The notes under the pieces were generated by a model. The model did not search any database. It was given only the letters and a program-made list of their open reading frames with translations, and was not told the origin of the DNA. This document shows, piece after piece, positions 18,895 through 27,194 of a DNA stretch of 64,000 nt; positions within the stretch are counted from its first letter, which is position 1; every line of letters begins with the position of its first letter. Origin of the DNA: an uncultured Flavobacteriaceae bacterium (lineage in GTDB: Bacteria > Bacteroidota > Bacteroidia > Flavobacteriales > Flavobacteriaceae). Made by a program: the position numbers and the translations under genes. The DNA lies in NCBI GenBank assembly GCA_947488345.1, contig CANKZQ010000005.1, positions 62,001 through 126,000 of the forward strand, read 5' to 3'.

Positions 18895-19770
18895 TTATTT
18901 TACTGATTTGGCTTGATTAGCCCATGTAGATAAATCATACATTTTAGCATTCATTCCAGCATCAGCAAGTATTTTTTCTAAACTTGAAACAGTCGTTTTA
19001 CCTAGAGTTTCAAAAGATGAAATTCCGGCTGCATTCAATACTGTTTCCATTTTAGGACCGATACCTTTGATTGTTTTTAAATCATCATTTTTGCTAACTG
19101 TCTTTTTCGCTGGAGCTTTTTTAGCCACTGTTTTCTTTTCAGCCGCTTTTGTAACTGTAGCTTTCTTAGCAACTGATTTCTTAGCGACAACTTTCTTTTC
19201 TGCAACTTTCTTCGGAGTTGTTTTTTTCGTTGCTGGTTTTTTTGACGTTGCTTTCTTAGCTGTCTTTTTCTTCTTGTCTTTTCCTTTTAAAGCATCTTCA
19301 GTATAATCTTCAACTTTTTCTTTCACATCTTCAATAGTCTCAGTGATTTCCTTTTTTAATTTCGCTGTCATTTTTTCAGCTTTCTTTACTAAAGGATTGT
19401 CTGCAACTTCTTTTTTAAGCTTAATGGCCATATCATCAGCTTTTTTCGCTAATGGATTTTTAGCAACCATTTTCTTGGCTTTTTCAATCATTTTAGGATC
19501 ATACCCAACAAGATCTTTTAAACGTTCTGTACCACTTTCTAACTGACCTTTAATATTCTCTGCAGTATCAACGAACATATTAATTTGCTGCTTTGTTAAT
19601 GGCTCTGTTTTCTTAATCAATTTAGATGTTAATTTTTGCCATTTTTCTCCTGTCTTAACAGTAGTTTCGATAGCATCAAAAGAAGCATCAATTAAATCGC
19701 TATTAATTTTTTTAACGATAGCTTTAGCTTTTGCTATCTTGTTTTGTTTTTTACTTTTTTTCTTTGACAT
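18895..19770 (-). CDS. Phasin-like domain + histone-H1-like tail + helix-hairpin-helix
   Basis: 291 residues from the ATG at 19770 (MSKKKSKKQ); the track start adds 12 unlikely residues. Three parts are visible. (1) About 15-110: an amphipathic helical domain like the two small neighbours (GEKWQKLTSKLIKK; QQINMFVDTAENIKGQL). (2) About 110-235: helical KKEVADNPLVKKAEK repeats, then a Lys/Ala-rich low-complexity tail (KKTVAKKAPAKKTVSK) like histone H1 or AlgP/PhaF tails. (3) A C-terminal HhH domain with LKTIKGIGPKMETVLNAAGI, a nucleic-acid-binding fold. The layout parallels PhaF of Pseudomonas, which links PHA granules to DNA. Function inferred, not shown. Confidence 0.8.
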   Translation of the reverse strand: MSKKKSKKQNKIAKAKAIVKKINSDLIDASFDAIETTVKTGEKWQKLTSKLIKKTEPLTKQQINMFVDTAENIKGQLESGTERLKDLVGYDPKMIEKAKKMVAKNPLAKKADDMAIKLKKEVADNPLVKKAEKMTAKLKKEITETIEDVKEKVEDYTEDALKGKDKKKKTAKKATSKKPATKKTTPKKVAEKKVVAKKSVAKKATVTKAAEKKTVAKKAPAKKTVSKNDDLKTIKGIGPKMETVLNAAGISSFETLGKTTVSSLEKILADAGMNAKMYDLSTWANQAKSVK

Positions 19771-19867
19771 GATATATCGTTTATTATGTTTATTTATTTT
19801 GAACACTGCAAAAATACAATGGCGGAGTTACAAATGAGTTACACCGTTCATTTTGCTCAGTGTAACA

Positions 19868-19902
19868 CAAAAAAAACCAAGTATTATAAATACCTGGTTT
19901 TT
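19868..19902 (-). terminator. Intrinsic terminator
   Basis: Imperfect 13-bp stem AAAACCAAGTATT / AATACCTGGTTTT with loop ATA and one mismatch. On the minus strand it is followed by a T run, just beyond the 89-residue phasin-like gene. Confidence 0.8.
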
Positions 19903-19920
19903 AACATAAAACTTTTTCTC

Positions 19921-20190
19921 TTATTTTGTAAATAAGGCCTTAGACCTTTTAAAACCTTTAACAGCGTGTCCTTTGGCCGCTTCTAAAGTATTAAAAATAA
20001 TGTCCTGCTGTGTGTCAGCCAACTTTAATCCGCCTTTTAACGCCTTTTTAGACAAATCTTGCCATTGCGCAGTAAACTTGATAGCTCCAGAAACTACTTC
20101 TTCTGTAGATTTTAAAGCAAAAGCGTTTGCCTTGGTTGCTGTATTTTTAACTGTTTCTACTGTTTTAGTAACTACTTTTTTATTTGCCAT
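19921..20190 (-). CDS. Small phasin-like helical protein B
   Basis: 89 residues, paralogous along its whole length to the 96-residue protein at 18583 (shared landmarks: ALKSTEE/ALQSTEE, QWQ, GxKLA, QQDIIFN/QQDIVFD, GFKRSKALF/GKKRFTKLF). No signal peptide; helical, lysine-rich at both ends. It has its own promoter region and terminator, so it is probably a highly expressed single gene, as structural coat proteins often are. Function is inferred from architecture and the adjoining lipid genes only. Confidence 0.7.
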   Translation of the reverse strand: MANKKVVTKTVETVKNTATKANAFALKSTEEVVSGAIKFTAQWQDLSKKALKGGLKLADTQQDIIFNTLEAAKGHAVKGFKRSKALFTK

Positions 20191-20289
20191 AATTAACTAT
20201 ATTTTAGTGTTATTTTTTTACTAATTATGGTGCAAACGTACGATGGGTAAGTTACAGATGAGTTACAAACGACGAAATGATATAAATAT

Positions 20290-21093
20290 TTAGCTTATTT
20301 CTTGAATTTCCCTCATCAGTTCTTTGGTTTGCGGCAGTGGGTCAACCCCATATTCTGTATCTAAGACCTGTTCACATTTTTGAAATGTTTTAATCGCTTG
20401 TGGTCTGTTGCCTTTTGCTAAATAACCTTGCATTTGTAAGCGATATGCATCTTCCCAAGTAGGGTCGATGGCCAATGCATTTTGTGTTAGGCGTATTGTT
20501 TCTAGTGGATTTTCTTCCAGTAGAATTTCTGCTAGGCTTATGTAAGCGCTCAAAATAAGAAGCTGGGCTTTTTCACGTTCCTCTGACGACCAATCTTCGT
20601 AAATTCTATTGGGTAAGTAAGCACCTTGATAAACGGCTATAGCTAGCTTATAGGCCTTTTTAGCACAGCTATGATCGGTTCCGAAGGTTTCATTGCCAAT
20701 GACGATGTACTTTTCTAAGATGTCAATATCAATCCATATTTTTTCTAAGTTCAATTGATAACTCACTCCTTGTCTAATCACATAGGTTGGTTCTGTTCTA
20801 GAGGGTCTTTCAGGTTCCAAAACTTTGTGAATTCCATGCAACGCTACTTTAAAATCTCGATCATCACCTTCTTCCCATAAATTGTCCATAATTTTCTCTT
20901 TATGGAGTGCGTTTCGGCGGCGGTTAGAAATAAAGTACTGCAATAATTGAACGGTTTTATCTCTTCCCCATTCTTTGGGGTCAACTTTTTCACCAGTGCG
21001 CCAAATAGTAAATTGACCCAAGGTCTGAATGCGTATAGGCGCATGTTCCTGGAAAGCGATCAATTCTTCTAATTTTTTGATAGGTGTAGACAT
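20290..21093 (-). CDS. BTAD-type (SARP-like) transcriptional regulator
   Basis: 267 residues. The N-terminal part (about 18-110) is an OmpR-like winged helix (IRIQTLGQFTIW...VQLLQYFISNRRRNALHKEKIMDNLW). The C-terminal part (about 120-265) is a bacterial transcriptional activation domain of TPR-like repeats (YLPNRIYEDWSSEEREKAQ; LEDAYRLQMQGYLAKGNRPQAIKTF region). No receiver, ATPase or sensor domain is attached. It ends the minus-strand lipid operon, 11 nt after the helical protein gene, and so may regulate that operon. Confidence 0.88.
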   Translation of the reverse strand: MSTPIKKLEELIAFQEHAPIRIQTLGQFTIWRTGEKVDPKEWGRDKTVQLLQYFISNRRRNALHKEKIMDNLWEEGDDRDFKVALHGIHKVLEPERPSRTEPTYVIRQGVSYQLNLEKIWIDIDILEKYIVIGNETFGTDHSCAKKAYKLAIAVYQGAYLPNRIYEDWSSEEREKAQLLILSAYISLAEILLEENPLETIRLTQNALAIDPTWEDAYRLQMQGYLAKGNRPQAIKTFQKCEQVLDTEYGVDPLPQTKELMREIQEIS

Positions 21094-21104
21094 GTAAAAA
21101 CGGA

Positions 21105-21617
21105 TTACTTTTTACTGATATTGTCAATTTTGTTAGAGAGCTGTTTGATTTGCTCAGCGAGTTCGTTAATTGATTTTTTAACTTTTTTATAATCGGATCT
21201 CGAGGCATTTCGCCATTCGTCAATTTGTACTTTTTCACTTATTTCTTCTCCAATAGAGCTGATTTGCCCTTGAATTTGATCTTGAAATTGAGAAAGTTGT
21301 TTTTTAGGATCTTTGATGGTTTCCATTAAAACCTTGGGGCCGACTTCTTTCATGGTTTTCCACATGTACAAACTTTTCTGAAGAATACCTTCCTGTTGTT
21401 CTGTTGTCTTATCCTTTGTGGCTTCTTTGGTGAGATTTGCTAATTTCTCCTGCATAAAAATTAGCGCATCATTAAAATCAGTAAAGTTTTGCTCATCACC
21501 TTCTTGTACATGAGATATTTTACCCCGCCACTGTACTTTTGACTCACCGTCTTCTTCGAAAATTTGTTGGTTAAATCGCACCATGAACGAAGCCGTTTGA
21601 TCTTGTTTTTTACTCAT
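21105..21617 (-). CDS. Helical protein of unknown function in the lipid operon
   Basis: 170 residues, no signal peptide. The N-terminal 60 residues form a beta-rich module (FMVRFNQQIFEEDGESKVQWRG...DFNDALIFMQEKL), and the rest is amphipathic helix/coiled coil (LSQFQDQIQGQISSIGEEISEKV; ELAEQIKQLSNKIDNISKK). That C-terminal part resembles phasin or lipid-droplet surface proteins in general character. It lies 33 nt after gpsA and 11 nt before the BTAD gene, so it is a member of the operon. Function unknown; a granule-surface or regulator-partner role is a guess. Confidence 0.75.
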   Translation of the reverse strand: MSKKQDQTASFMVRFNQQIFEEDGESKVQWRGKISHVQEGDEQNFTDFNDALIFMQEKLANLTKEATKDKTTEQQEGILQKSLYMWKTMKEVGPKVLMETIKDPKKQLSQFQDQIQGQISSIGEEISEKVQIDEWRNASRSDYKKVKKSINELAEQIKQLSNKIDNISKK

Positions 21618-21650
21618 AACAGTTGAGATTTTAGTTGTAACTATATGTTA

Positions 21651-22652
21651 TTATCCTGGCTCTCCTTCTGAACCTACTTCTATTTTTAATAACCCTTTAA
21701 AAGCATCATTGACGGTATTGCCTTCATAAAGTACTTTGTATACTTCGGTAGAAATTGGCATATCAACACCGTAATCTTTAGAAAGTTCCATAACAACTTT
21801 TGCTGTTTTTACGCCTTCCGCTACTTCTGACATTTCTTCAATAATTTGATCTAAACTTTTACCACGACCTATTTGGTATCCTACATGATGATTTCTACTT
21901 TTAGCACTTGAACAAGTAGCAACTAAATCTCCCATGCCTGCAAGTCCTGAGAATGTTCTGCGTTTACCACCCATAGCGACTCCTAAACGCGTCAATTCTG
22001 ACAGACCTCTTGTAATGACTGCTGCTCTTGTATTGTCACCAGCATTGGCACCGTCGCCCATACCAGAAGCGATGGCCATGATATTTTTTAAGGCGCCACC
22101 TAACTCACAACCAATAACATCATGATTGGTGTACACTCGAAATAGACCAGAACTAAATACCGATTGTAATCTTTTGGCGATGGTGTCATCGACCATTGCA
22201 ATCACTGCAGCAGCCGCTTTTCCATAGTGTATTTCTTTTGCTAGATTAGGACCGGTTAGAACGCCAGCGGGATGCCCAGGCATTTCTTCTTCAATAATTT
22301 CGGTCATTCTCATTTTAGTACCCATTTCTAAGCCTTTGGCTAAGCTAATGATAGGAATCCAAGGTCTTATAAACGGTTTTGCACTTTTCAAAACTTCCCT
22401 GAAGTTTTGCGAAGGAATTCCCATCACAATGACATCTGCATTTTGTACAGTTTCTTGAATTGAATTCGAAGCTTTTAAGTTTTTATGCAATTTGGCATCT
22501 GGTAAATACTTTCGATTGGTACCGTGCTCATTGATTTCTTGAACAGTTTCAGCATTTCGAGCCCATAAAACAACTTCGCTGTTTTTAGCTGTTAAGGAAG
22601 CCACCGTTGTACCCCACGAGCCTCCACCGAGTAATCCTACCTTTAATTTCAT
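21651..22652 (-). CDS. gpsA: NAD(P)-dependent glycerol-3-phosphate dehydrogenase
   Basis: GpsA reduces dihydroxyacetone phosphate to sn-glycerol 3-phosphate, the backbone for glycerolipids. The dinucleotide-binding motif is VGLLGGGSWGT, and the catalytic-lysine region ELGGALKNIMAIASGMGDG is present. The start is the ATG at 22652 (MKLKVGLLGG), giving 333 residues; the track start adds an unlikely N-terminus. It lies about 100 nt downstream of the acyltransferase fusion gene, so G3P supply and acylation appear linked. Confidence 0.95.
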   Translation of the reverse strand: MKLKVGLLGGGSWGTTVASLTAKNSEVVLWARNAETVQEINEHGTNRKYLPDAKLHKNLKASNSIQETVQNADVIVMGIPSQNFREVLKSAKPFIRPWIPIISLAKGLEMGTKMRMTEIIEEEMPGHPAGVLTGPNLAKEIHYGKAAAAVIAMVDDTIAKRLQSVFSSGLFRVYTNHDVIGCELGGALKNIMAIASGMGDGANAGDNTRAAVITRGLSELTRLGVAMGGKRRTFSGLAGMGDLVATCSSAKSRNHHVGYQIGRGKSLDQIIEEMSEVAEGVKTAKVVMELSKDYGVDMPISTEVYKVLYEGNTVNDAFKGLLKIEVGSEGEPG

Positions 22653-22753
22653 GTGTTTACATTTATTATTTTTTAAAGGATACATGCTGTTCGCTAAGAA
22701 TCCTTTCTCTGAGTATTAAACTTTTTAGTGTGCTCGATTCACAATGCGATAAA

Positions 22754-25700
22754 TTAATTTTCTAGTTCTTTTAAAAATAGATTCCGAACGTCTTCAACGT
22801 ATGTATTGATTTTCTTTAGTTTCCATTCAGAAGTATCAATTGGGTCTAATACGACGACTTCTATATGCGTTGGTTTAAAAAACTTACTGCCTTTAGGCAT
22901 GGCCATATAGGCATTTTTTATCACGATGGGAACGATAGGAACTCCACCCTGTATCGCCAGATGGAAAGCCCCTTTTTTAAAGGCTCCAAGTTCTTTACTT
23001 CCGCTTCTAGTGCCCTCGGGCGCAATAACAACGGAGATCCCATTTTTTAAGGCATCTACCGCTGGTTTCATAGCTTCTATGGCTTTCTTTTTGTCAGAAC
23101 GATCTACAAAAATAGCTCCCAATGCTTTAAAGATAGGACCGATGGGCGTGAATTCTAATTCTTTTTTAGCAACGCCCGTTATATCTTTGCGTAGCAGTTT
23201 CATTACAATAAAGAAGTCAGCCGAACTTTGATGGTTAAAACAAAAAACGGCGGGCCTGAAATCTTCCAGATTTTGTTTTCCCTTTACGTTAATATCTAAA
23301 CCAGCCAATTTAGTCCCTAGATCACCGATACTTGCAAATGTTGTATTGGCGGCTTCTTGTTTAGACATGGTTAAAACGCCTTTAGCGATACCTCTGAGTG
23401 CTGAAGGGTATATAGAGGCAGCCGCTAGTACGCTTCGAAATCCGTTTACTACCGGTTTTTCTTCATTGTCATCGAATCTTAAAATGGGCCAGCTATTTTC
23501 GAAAGCGAGCTGTGAGAGTCTATTATCCGGATTTGTAGCATGAGGTTTACCCACAATTTCTAAGAGCGGATAATCTTCAATACTATCTGTATAGAAAAAA
23601 CTTTTAGACAAATCAATATCATGCGCCTTGGCAAATTTCTTTCCAGCATTCGCTTTGCCTTCTCCCCAGCACATTTCTTTAATTGTACCGGTGAACTTCC
23701 CTTTTTTTACATCCATTTCGGTGCAAAAAATATCTTTAACCCCAAGCTCATCTGCTATTGGTTTGATTTGATAAATGGTGGCTGCGGAAACAATTACCAC
23801 TTTATGACCTTTTTCTAAATGCGAAGCAATAAGGGTTCTTGATTCGGGGTAAATAGTTGTTGCCAAATGGTCTGCGAACACATCCTCACCGAGATCAAAA
23901 AAGTCTTTTTCCTTAATGCCCTTCACTCCCAAGGCCGATATTTTTGTTAAGAATTCAAAATCTCGATTACCGGCGGCATAAGCGATGGCTGTCGCAAATT
24001 GGGATAGTAATTCCTTTGCTGTCGTTTTTCCACTTAAAATTCTTGATTGTACGAACTTCTTAGCAGAAAAATCATTGATTAGCGTTCTATCCAAATCAAA
24101 AAATGCGGCAATATGCGGACCTTCTTCTTGTTTTAAGATTTTATTAGAGAAACTATTAAAATCTGCGCCAGGAACTACTTCTGTTTCTTCGGTATCTTCG
24201 ATTTCCTTGGTCTTTTCAGCTGTTGTAATTTCAAGTTGTTGTAAAAAGTTTAATCTCTGAGTTAAGTCCTCCAGTAACAGCATCAACTCATCTATTTTAT
24301 CATAATCAATAGCGCCATCAACAGGAGTGAGATTACTATTTTTAGCAAAACGCAAGGCACTTACTAAAAAAGGTTTCGAGACACTATCTAAGCGACTAAT
24401 ACGTGTTTGCCAATGTAATTCTCGCCCCTTAAACAAGCATAAATCTACAAATTCATTATCAGAAAACTCGTCCTCTAGATCCCAACTTTTAAGGGTATGA
24501 CATACTACTTTATTCGCTTCTAGATAAATAATTAATAATGCTTTAGAAACAAAAAGTTCTTGTTTTGCCAATAGTTGTGAAATATCTTCAGCGGGGTTGT
24601 CAATAATAGTTCTCCAATTTTTGTCAAAAACAGATAGTTCTGCTTCAATTTCACTGCTAAATTGTGGTTTGTTTGTATAGAAAAATTCAAATTTGAATAA
24701 GTTTCTTAGGCGCATTATTTCTTCCCAGAAATGGAGAATTCTGTCAGAAGAAGTGTCATCTTTTATCTTCACCAATGCCATCTCTATAAAAGCGCGATGG
24801 TACAGGTGACCTGAGGCCATATTTGCATAATATGTGGCAGATAAATACTCGGTAGGAGCCAAGCTATACTGCACTTTTAGGCCGGCTTTACTTTTTCGAA
24901 TAATACGAGCACTCAGTAATAAATTCAATGCCTTCTGTATAGTAATACTAATACTATTTCCACGATCTATAAGTACATCTTTTTTACGATGTCCAATATA
25001 ATTCATGAGTTTGCTTACGTTGAGCTCTAATTCTTTTTTTGTTAAAGCAAAATTGTTCAATAATAAATTAGAAACCAAAGATACCGTTGTCACCGGTGTA
25101 ATCATATTGGCTTTGTGAATAAGCTCAAAAGCGAAACGCGGGAGGGTATTTTTGTCGGCGTAACTGTCATCTTCTAGGTCGGGTATTATAGCATTGTGAT
25201 GTTCGCTAACATCGACTGGTTCTCCGAATCTAATCGCTGCTCTTCCATGTTCATTCCCTAATTTTCTAATATAATTGACAAAAGTTTCTAAATTTTCACT
25301 CTTTTTCTCTTTGCCCTTGCCTTCTTCAGTCATTTCCTTCACATCTGGAATCAAGTCATAAACAATAGATACAGGTACATATTTGATCGCACGAGTGCTT
25401 TGACGTTCGCCCTCTAAGATATACTTTAATATACCCATTTGAGGATATACAATTTTACCCGTTCTCGAGCGCGTTCCTTCAATATTCCAAGTTAAATGAT
25501 CACCATTGTCGATGAGTGATGCGATGTAATGTCTCAAGGCAGCTTTGTACACTTTATTATCCTTAAAGCTTCTTCTAATGAAGATCAATCCAGAGTTCTT
25601 TCCCAATTGTTTTACTCCTGGCATGGCTAAGTTAATGCCACCAAAAGCATAAGGAATTGGCATTCCGTAATGAGCTAACGTGTTTATTAAAACAACGGTA

Positions 25701-25996
25701 TCTAAATAGGTTTTGTGTGTAAGTATGAAAGCGACAGAATCTTGTCGCATTAGTTTCATTAATTTTTTAATCTCCTTCGGATCAACATCAATTTTATCAC
25801 CATATGCCTTCGAAATCATATATCGAAACCCCTTTCCGGATACCATATTGGCTACGGGATGTTGGTGTGCATATAGTTCCTTGATGCAAAGTGCTCCCTC
25901 TTTTTGAACCTCGACAAGGTCCAATTTTTGAGTCACAGCAATTTCTTGAAGTTTTTCTTGAAATTTGGGATGATTAATGATTTTTTCTATCTGCAT
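22754..25996 (-). CDS. PlsB-like acyltransferase / HAD phosphatase / PlsC fusion
   Basis: 1080 residues with three catalytic parts. (1) About 1-580: GPAT/PlsB-type acyltransferase with HKTYLD (H94-D99) and EGTRSRTG (173-180). (2) About 630-840: HAD-IB phosphatase with FFDLDRTLI (D634, D636), SAATIYQ and YTDSIEDYPLL. (3) About 870-1080: PlsC-type acyltransferase with NHQSSADFF (H922-D927) and APEGTRSG (E994). By family logic it could turn G3P into lysophosphatidate and phosphatidate, and the HAD part might dephosphorylate phosphatidate to diacylglycerol. In mycobacteria the equivalents are separate PlsB2 and HAD-PlsC proteins. The HAD substrate is unproven. Confidence 0.9.
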   Translation of the reverse strand: MQIEKIINHPKFQEKLQEIAVTQKLDLVEVQKEGALCIKELYAHQHPVANMVSGKGFRYMISKAYGDKIDVDPKEIKKLMKLMRQDSVAFILTHKTYLDTVVLINTLAHYGMPIPYAFGGINLAMPGVKQLGKNSGLIFIRRSFKDNKVYKAALRHYIASLIDNGDHLTWNIEGTRSRTGKIVYPQMGILKYILEGERQSTRAIKYVPVSIVYDLIPDVKEMTEEGKGKEKKSENLETFVNYIRKLGNEHGRAAIRFGEPVDVSEHHNAIIPDLEDDSYADKNTLPRFAFELIHKANMITPVTTVSLVSNLLLNNFALTKKELELNVSKLMNYIGHRKKDVLIDRGNSISITIQKALNLLLSARIIRKSKAGLKVQYSLAPTEYLSATYYANMASGHLYHRAFIEMALVKIKDDTSSDRILHFWEEIMRLRNLFKFEFFYTNKPQFSSEIEAELSVFDKNWRTIIDNPAEDISQLLAKQELFVSKALLIIYLEANKVVCHTLKSWDLEDEFSDNEFVDLCLFKGRELHWQTRISRLDSVSKPFLVSALRFAKNSNLTPVDGAIDYDKIDELMLLLEDLTQRLNFLQQLEITTAEKTKEIEDTEETEVVPGADFNSFSNKILKQEEGPHIAAFFDLDRTLINDFSAKKFVQSRILSGKTTAKELLSQFATAIAYAAGNRDFEFLTKISALGVKGIKEKDFFDLGEDVFADHLATTIYPESRTLIASHLEKGHKVVIVSAATIYQIKPIADELGVKDIFCTEMDVKKGKFTGTIKEMCWGEGKANAGKKFAKAHDIDLSKSFFYTDSIEDYPLLEIVGKPHATNPDNRLSQLAFENSWPILRFDDNEEKPVVNGFRSVLAAASIYPSALRGIAKGVLTMSKQEAANTTFASIGDLGTKLAGLDINVKGKQNLEDFRPAVFCFNHQSSADFFIVMKLLRKDITGVAKKELEFTPIGPIFKALGAIFVDRSDKKKAIEAMKPAVDALKNGISVVIAPEGTRSGSKELGAFKKGAFHLAIQGGVPIVPIVIKNAYMAMPKGSKFFKPTHIEVVVLDPIDTSEWKLKKINTYVEDVRNLFLKELEN

Positions 25997-26009
25997 ACTA
26001 AGTAATTTA

Positions 26010-27188
26010 TTACTTAAAAAAGAGGTTCGTAAATTTAGCTAGTCCCTTATCTTTCCAAAAACTAGGAAAGAACATGTCTTCAATACTGTGTGCGAAACGA
26101 CTTTCGAAAGGCTCTAAATTCAAATTCTCTCCCAAAGAATGTGCGACGGTAAATAGTATAGAAGCATTAGCACCCATGCCAATGTGACTACCATAGACTT
26201 CAATATTTTTGATATCACCTCGTAATGTTTCGGCTTCTTGGCAGTGTTTCCAAGGTAAAAGGCCATCTGTTTTTGTGTAAATACAGGTAATCGGTACTTT
26301 TGGAATATCTTCAAGCTCTTTTAAGAACTTTTCATTTCGTTCTCGTAGCGTTTTACCTCTTAAAAACTCTAGCATTTTTATTAAAGGCGTATTCATGTTT
26401 TTTACGCCCCAAACGGGTGAGCCAATGGTAATTAATTGCGCTACCTTGTCGGGATGCCTATTGGCGATTATCTTAGCGAACATGCCACCTCCACTCCAGC
26501 CAACGAGACTTACTTTTTCTTGATGCTCTTTATAAATTTCATCGAGTCGCTCCACGAGATTGGGTAAATATTTAGAATTCAACATGTTCACTCCTAAATC
26601 CCATTTATAGGTTTTAAACCCTAACGATGTGAGGTATTTTCTCACAAAACGAGTAGAAAAATCATTGCCTAAATAAGGAGGCATAATCAAGACAGGCTTC
26701 CCTTTCCCCTTTTTTCTTTTCGGAATAAAAGGATAGATATAGAAGATGGATGACCACTCTAATAAGCTCCGTGTTTCAAGTAATGCGTTATATGTTGGTG
26801 GGGCGTCAATCTTTTTATTGATGCGCTCAATTTCTTCTTTAAATCGATTCACGATAAAATCAACAATTTGTAATTTATCTTTTTTGACCTTTCTTGTTCG
26901 CATCGTTTGAGAAGTCACTTTTTCTAAAATCAATACCAAGGCAATATAATCCCTATCTGGACCAAAATCTTCGCAAACAACAATACTGTCGGCCAATAGC
27001 GGCTCTAATTCTTGATGCTTGTCATACTCAACTTTGGAGGCGTATTTCTTAATTTTTTTACTGTAAGGATGGTGGCTGAAACTTTCGTCAATAAGTGTTC
27101 TGGCCTCCTTAAGTTCAACTCCGCTTTTCATGGCTGCATGAATCGCTAGTTTTGTGAATGATTTGTATAGGGTTTTATTGTTTTCCAT
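26010..27188 (-). CDS. Alpha/beta hydrolase, lipase/PHA-depolymerase-like
   Basis: 392 residues. A helical N-terminal region (about 1-160) precedes an alpha/beta hydrolase fold with nucleophile elbow VGWSGGGMFA (S232), an acid in TKTDGLLPW and a histidine in GSHIGMG. It resembles PhaC/PhaZ-like hydrolases and long-chain acyl hydrolases more than simple esterases. No signal peptide. The neighbours on both sides are 13 nt and 6 nt away, so it is cotranscribed with the acyltransferases. Possible role: acyl exchange on, or mobilisation of, stored lipid. Confidence 0.82.
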   Translation of the reverse strand: MENNKTLYKSFTKLAIHAAMKSGVELKEARTLIDESFSHHPYSKKIKKYASKVEYDKHQELEPLLADSIVVCEDFGPDRDYIALVLILEKVTSQTMRTRKVKKDKLQIVDFIVNRFKEEIERINKKIDAPPTYNALLETRSLLEWSSIFYIYPFIPKRKKGKGKPVLIMPPYLGNDFSTRFVRKYLTSLGFKTYKWDLGVNMLNSKYLPNLVERLDEIYKEHQEKVSLVGWSGGGMFAKIIANRHPDKVAQLITIGSPVWGVKNMNTPLIKMLEFLRGKTLRERNEKFLKELEDIPKVPITCIYTKTDGLLPWKHCQEAETLRGDIKNIEVYGSHIGMGANASILFTVAHSLGENLNLEPFESRFAHSIEDMFFPSFWKDKGLAKFTNLFFK

Positions 27189-27194
27189 GTTTCT

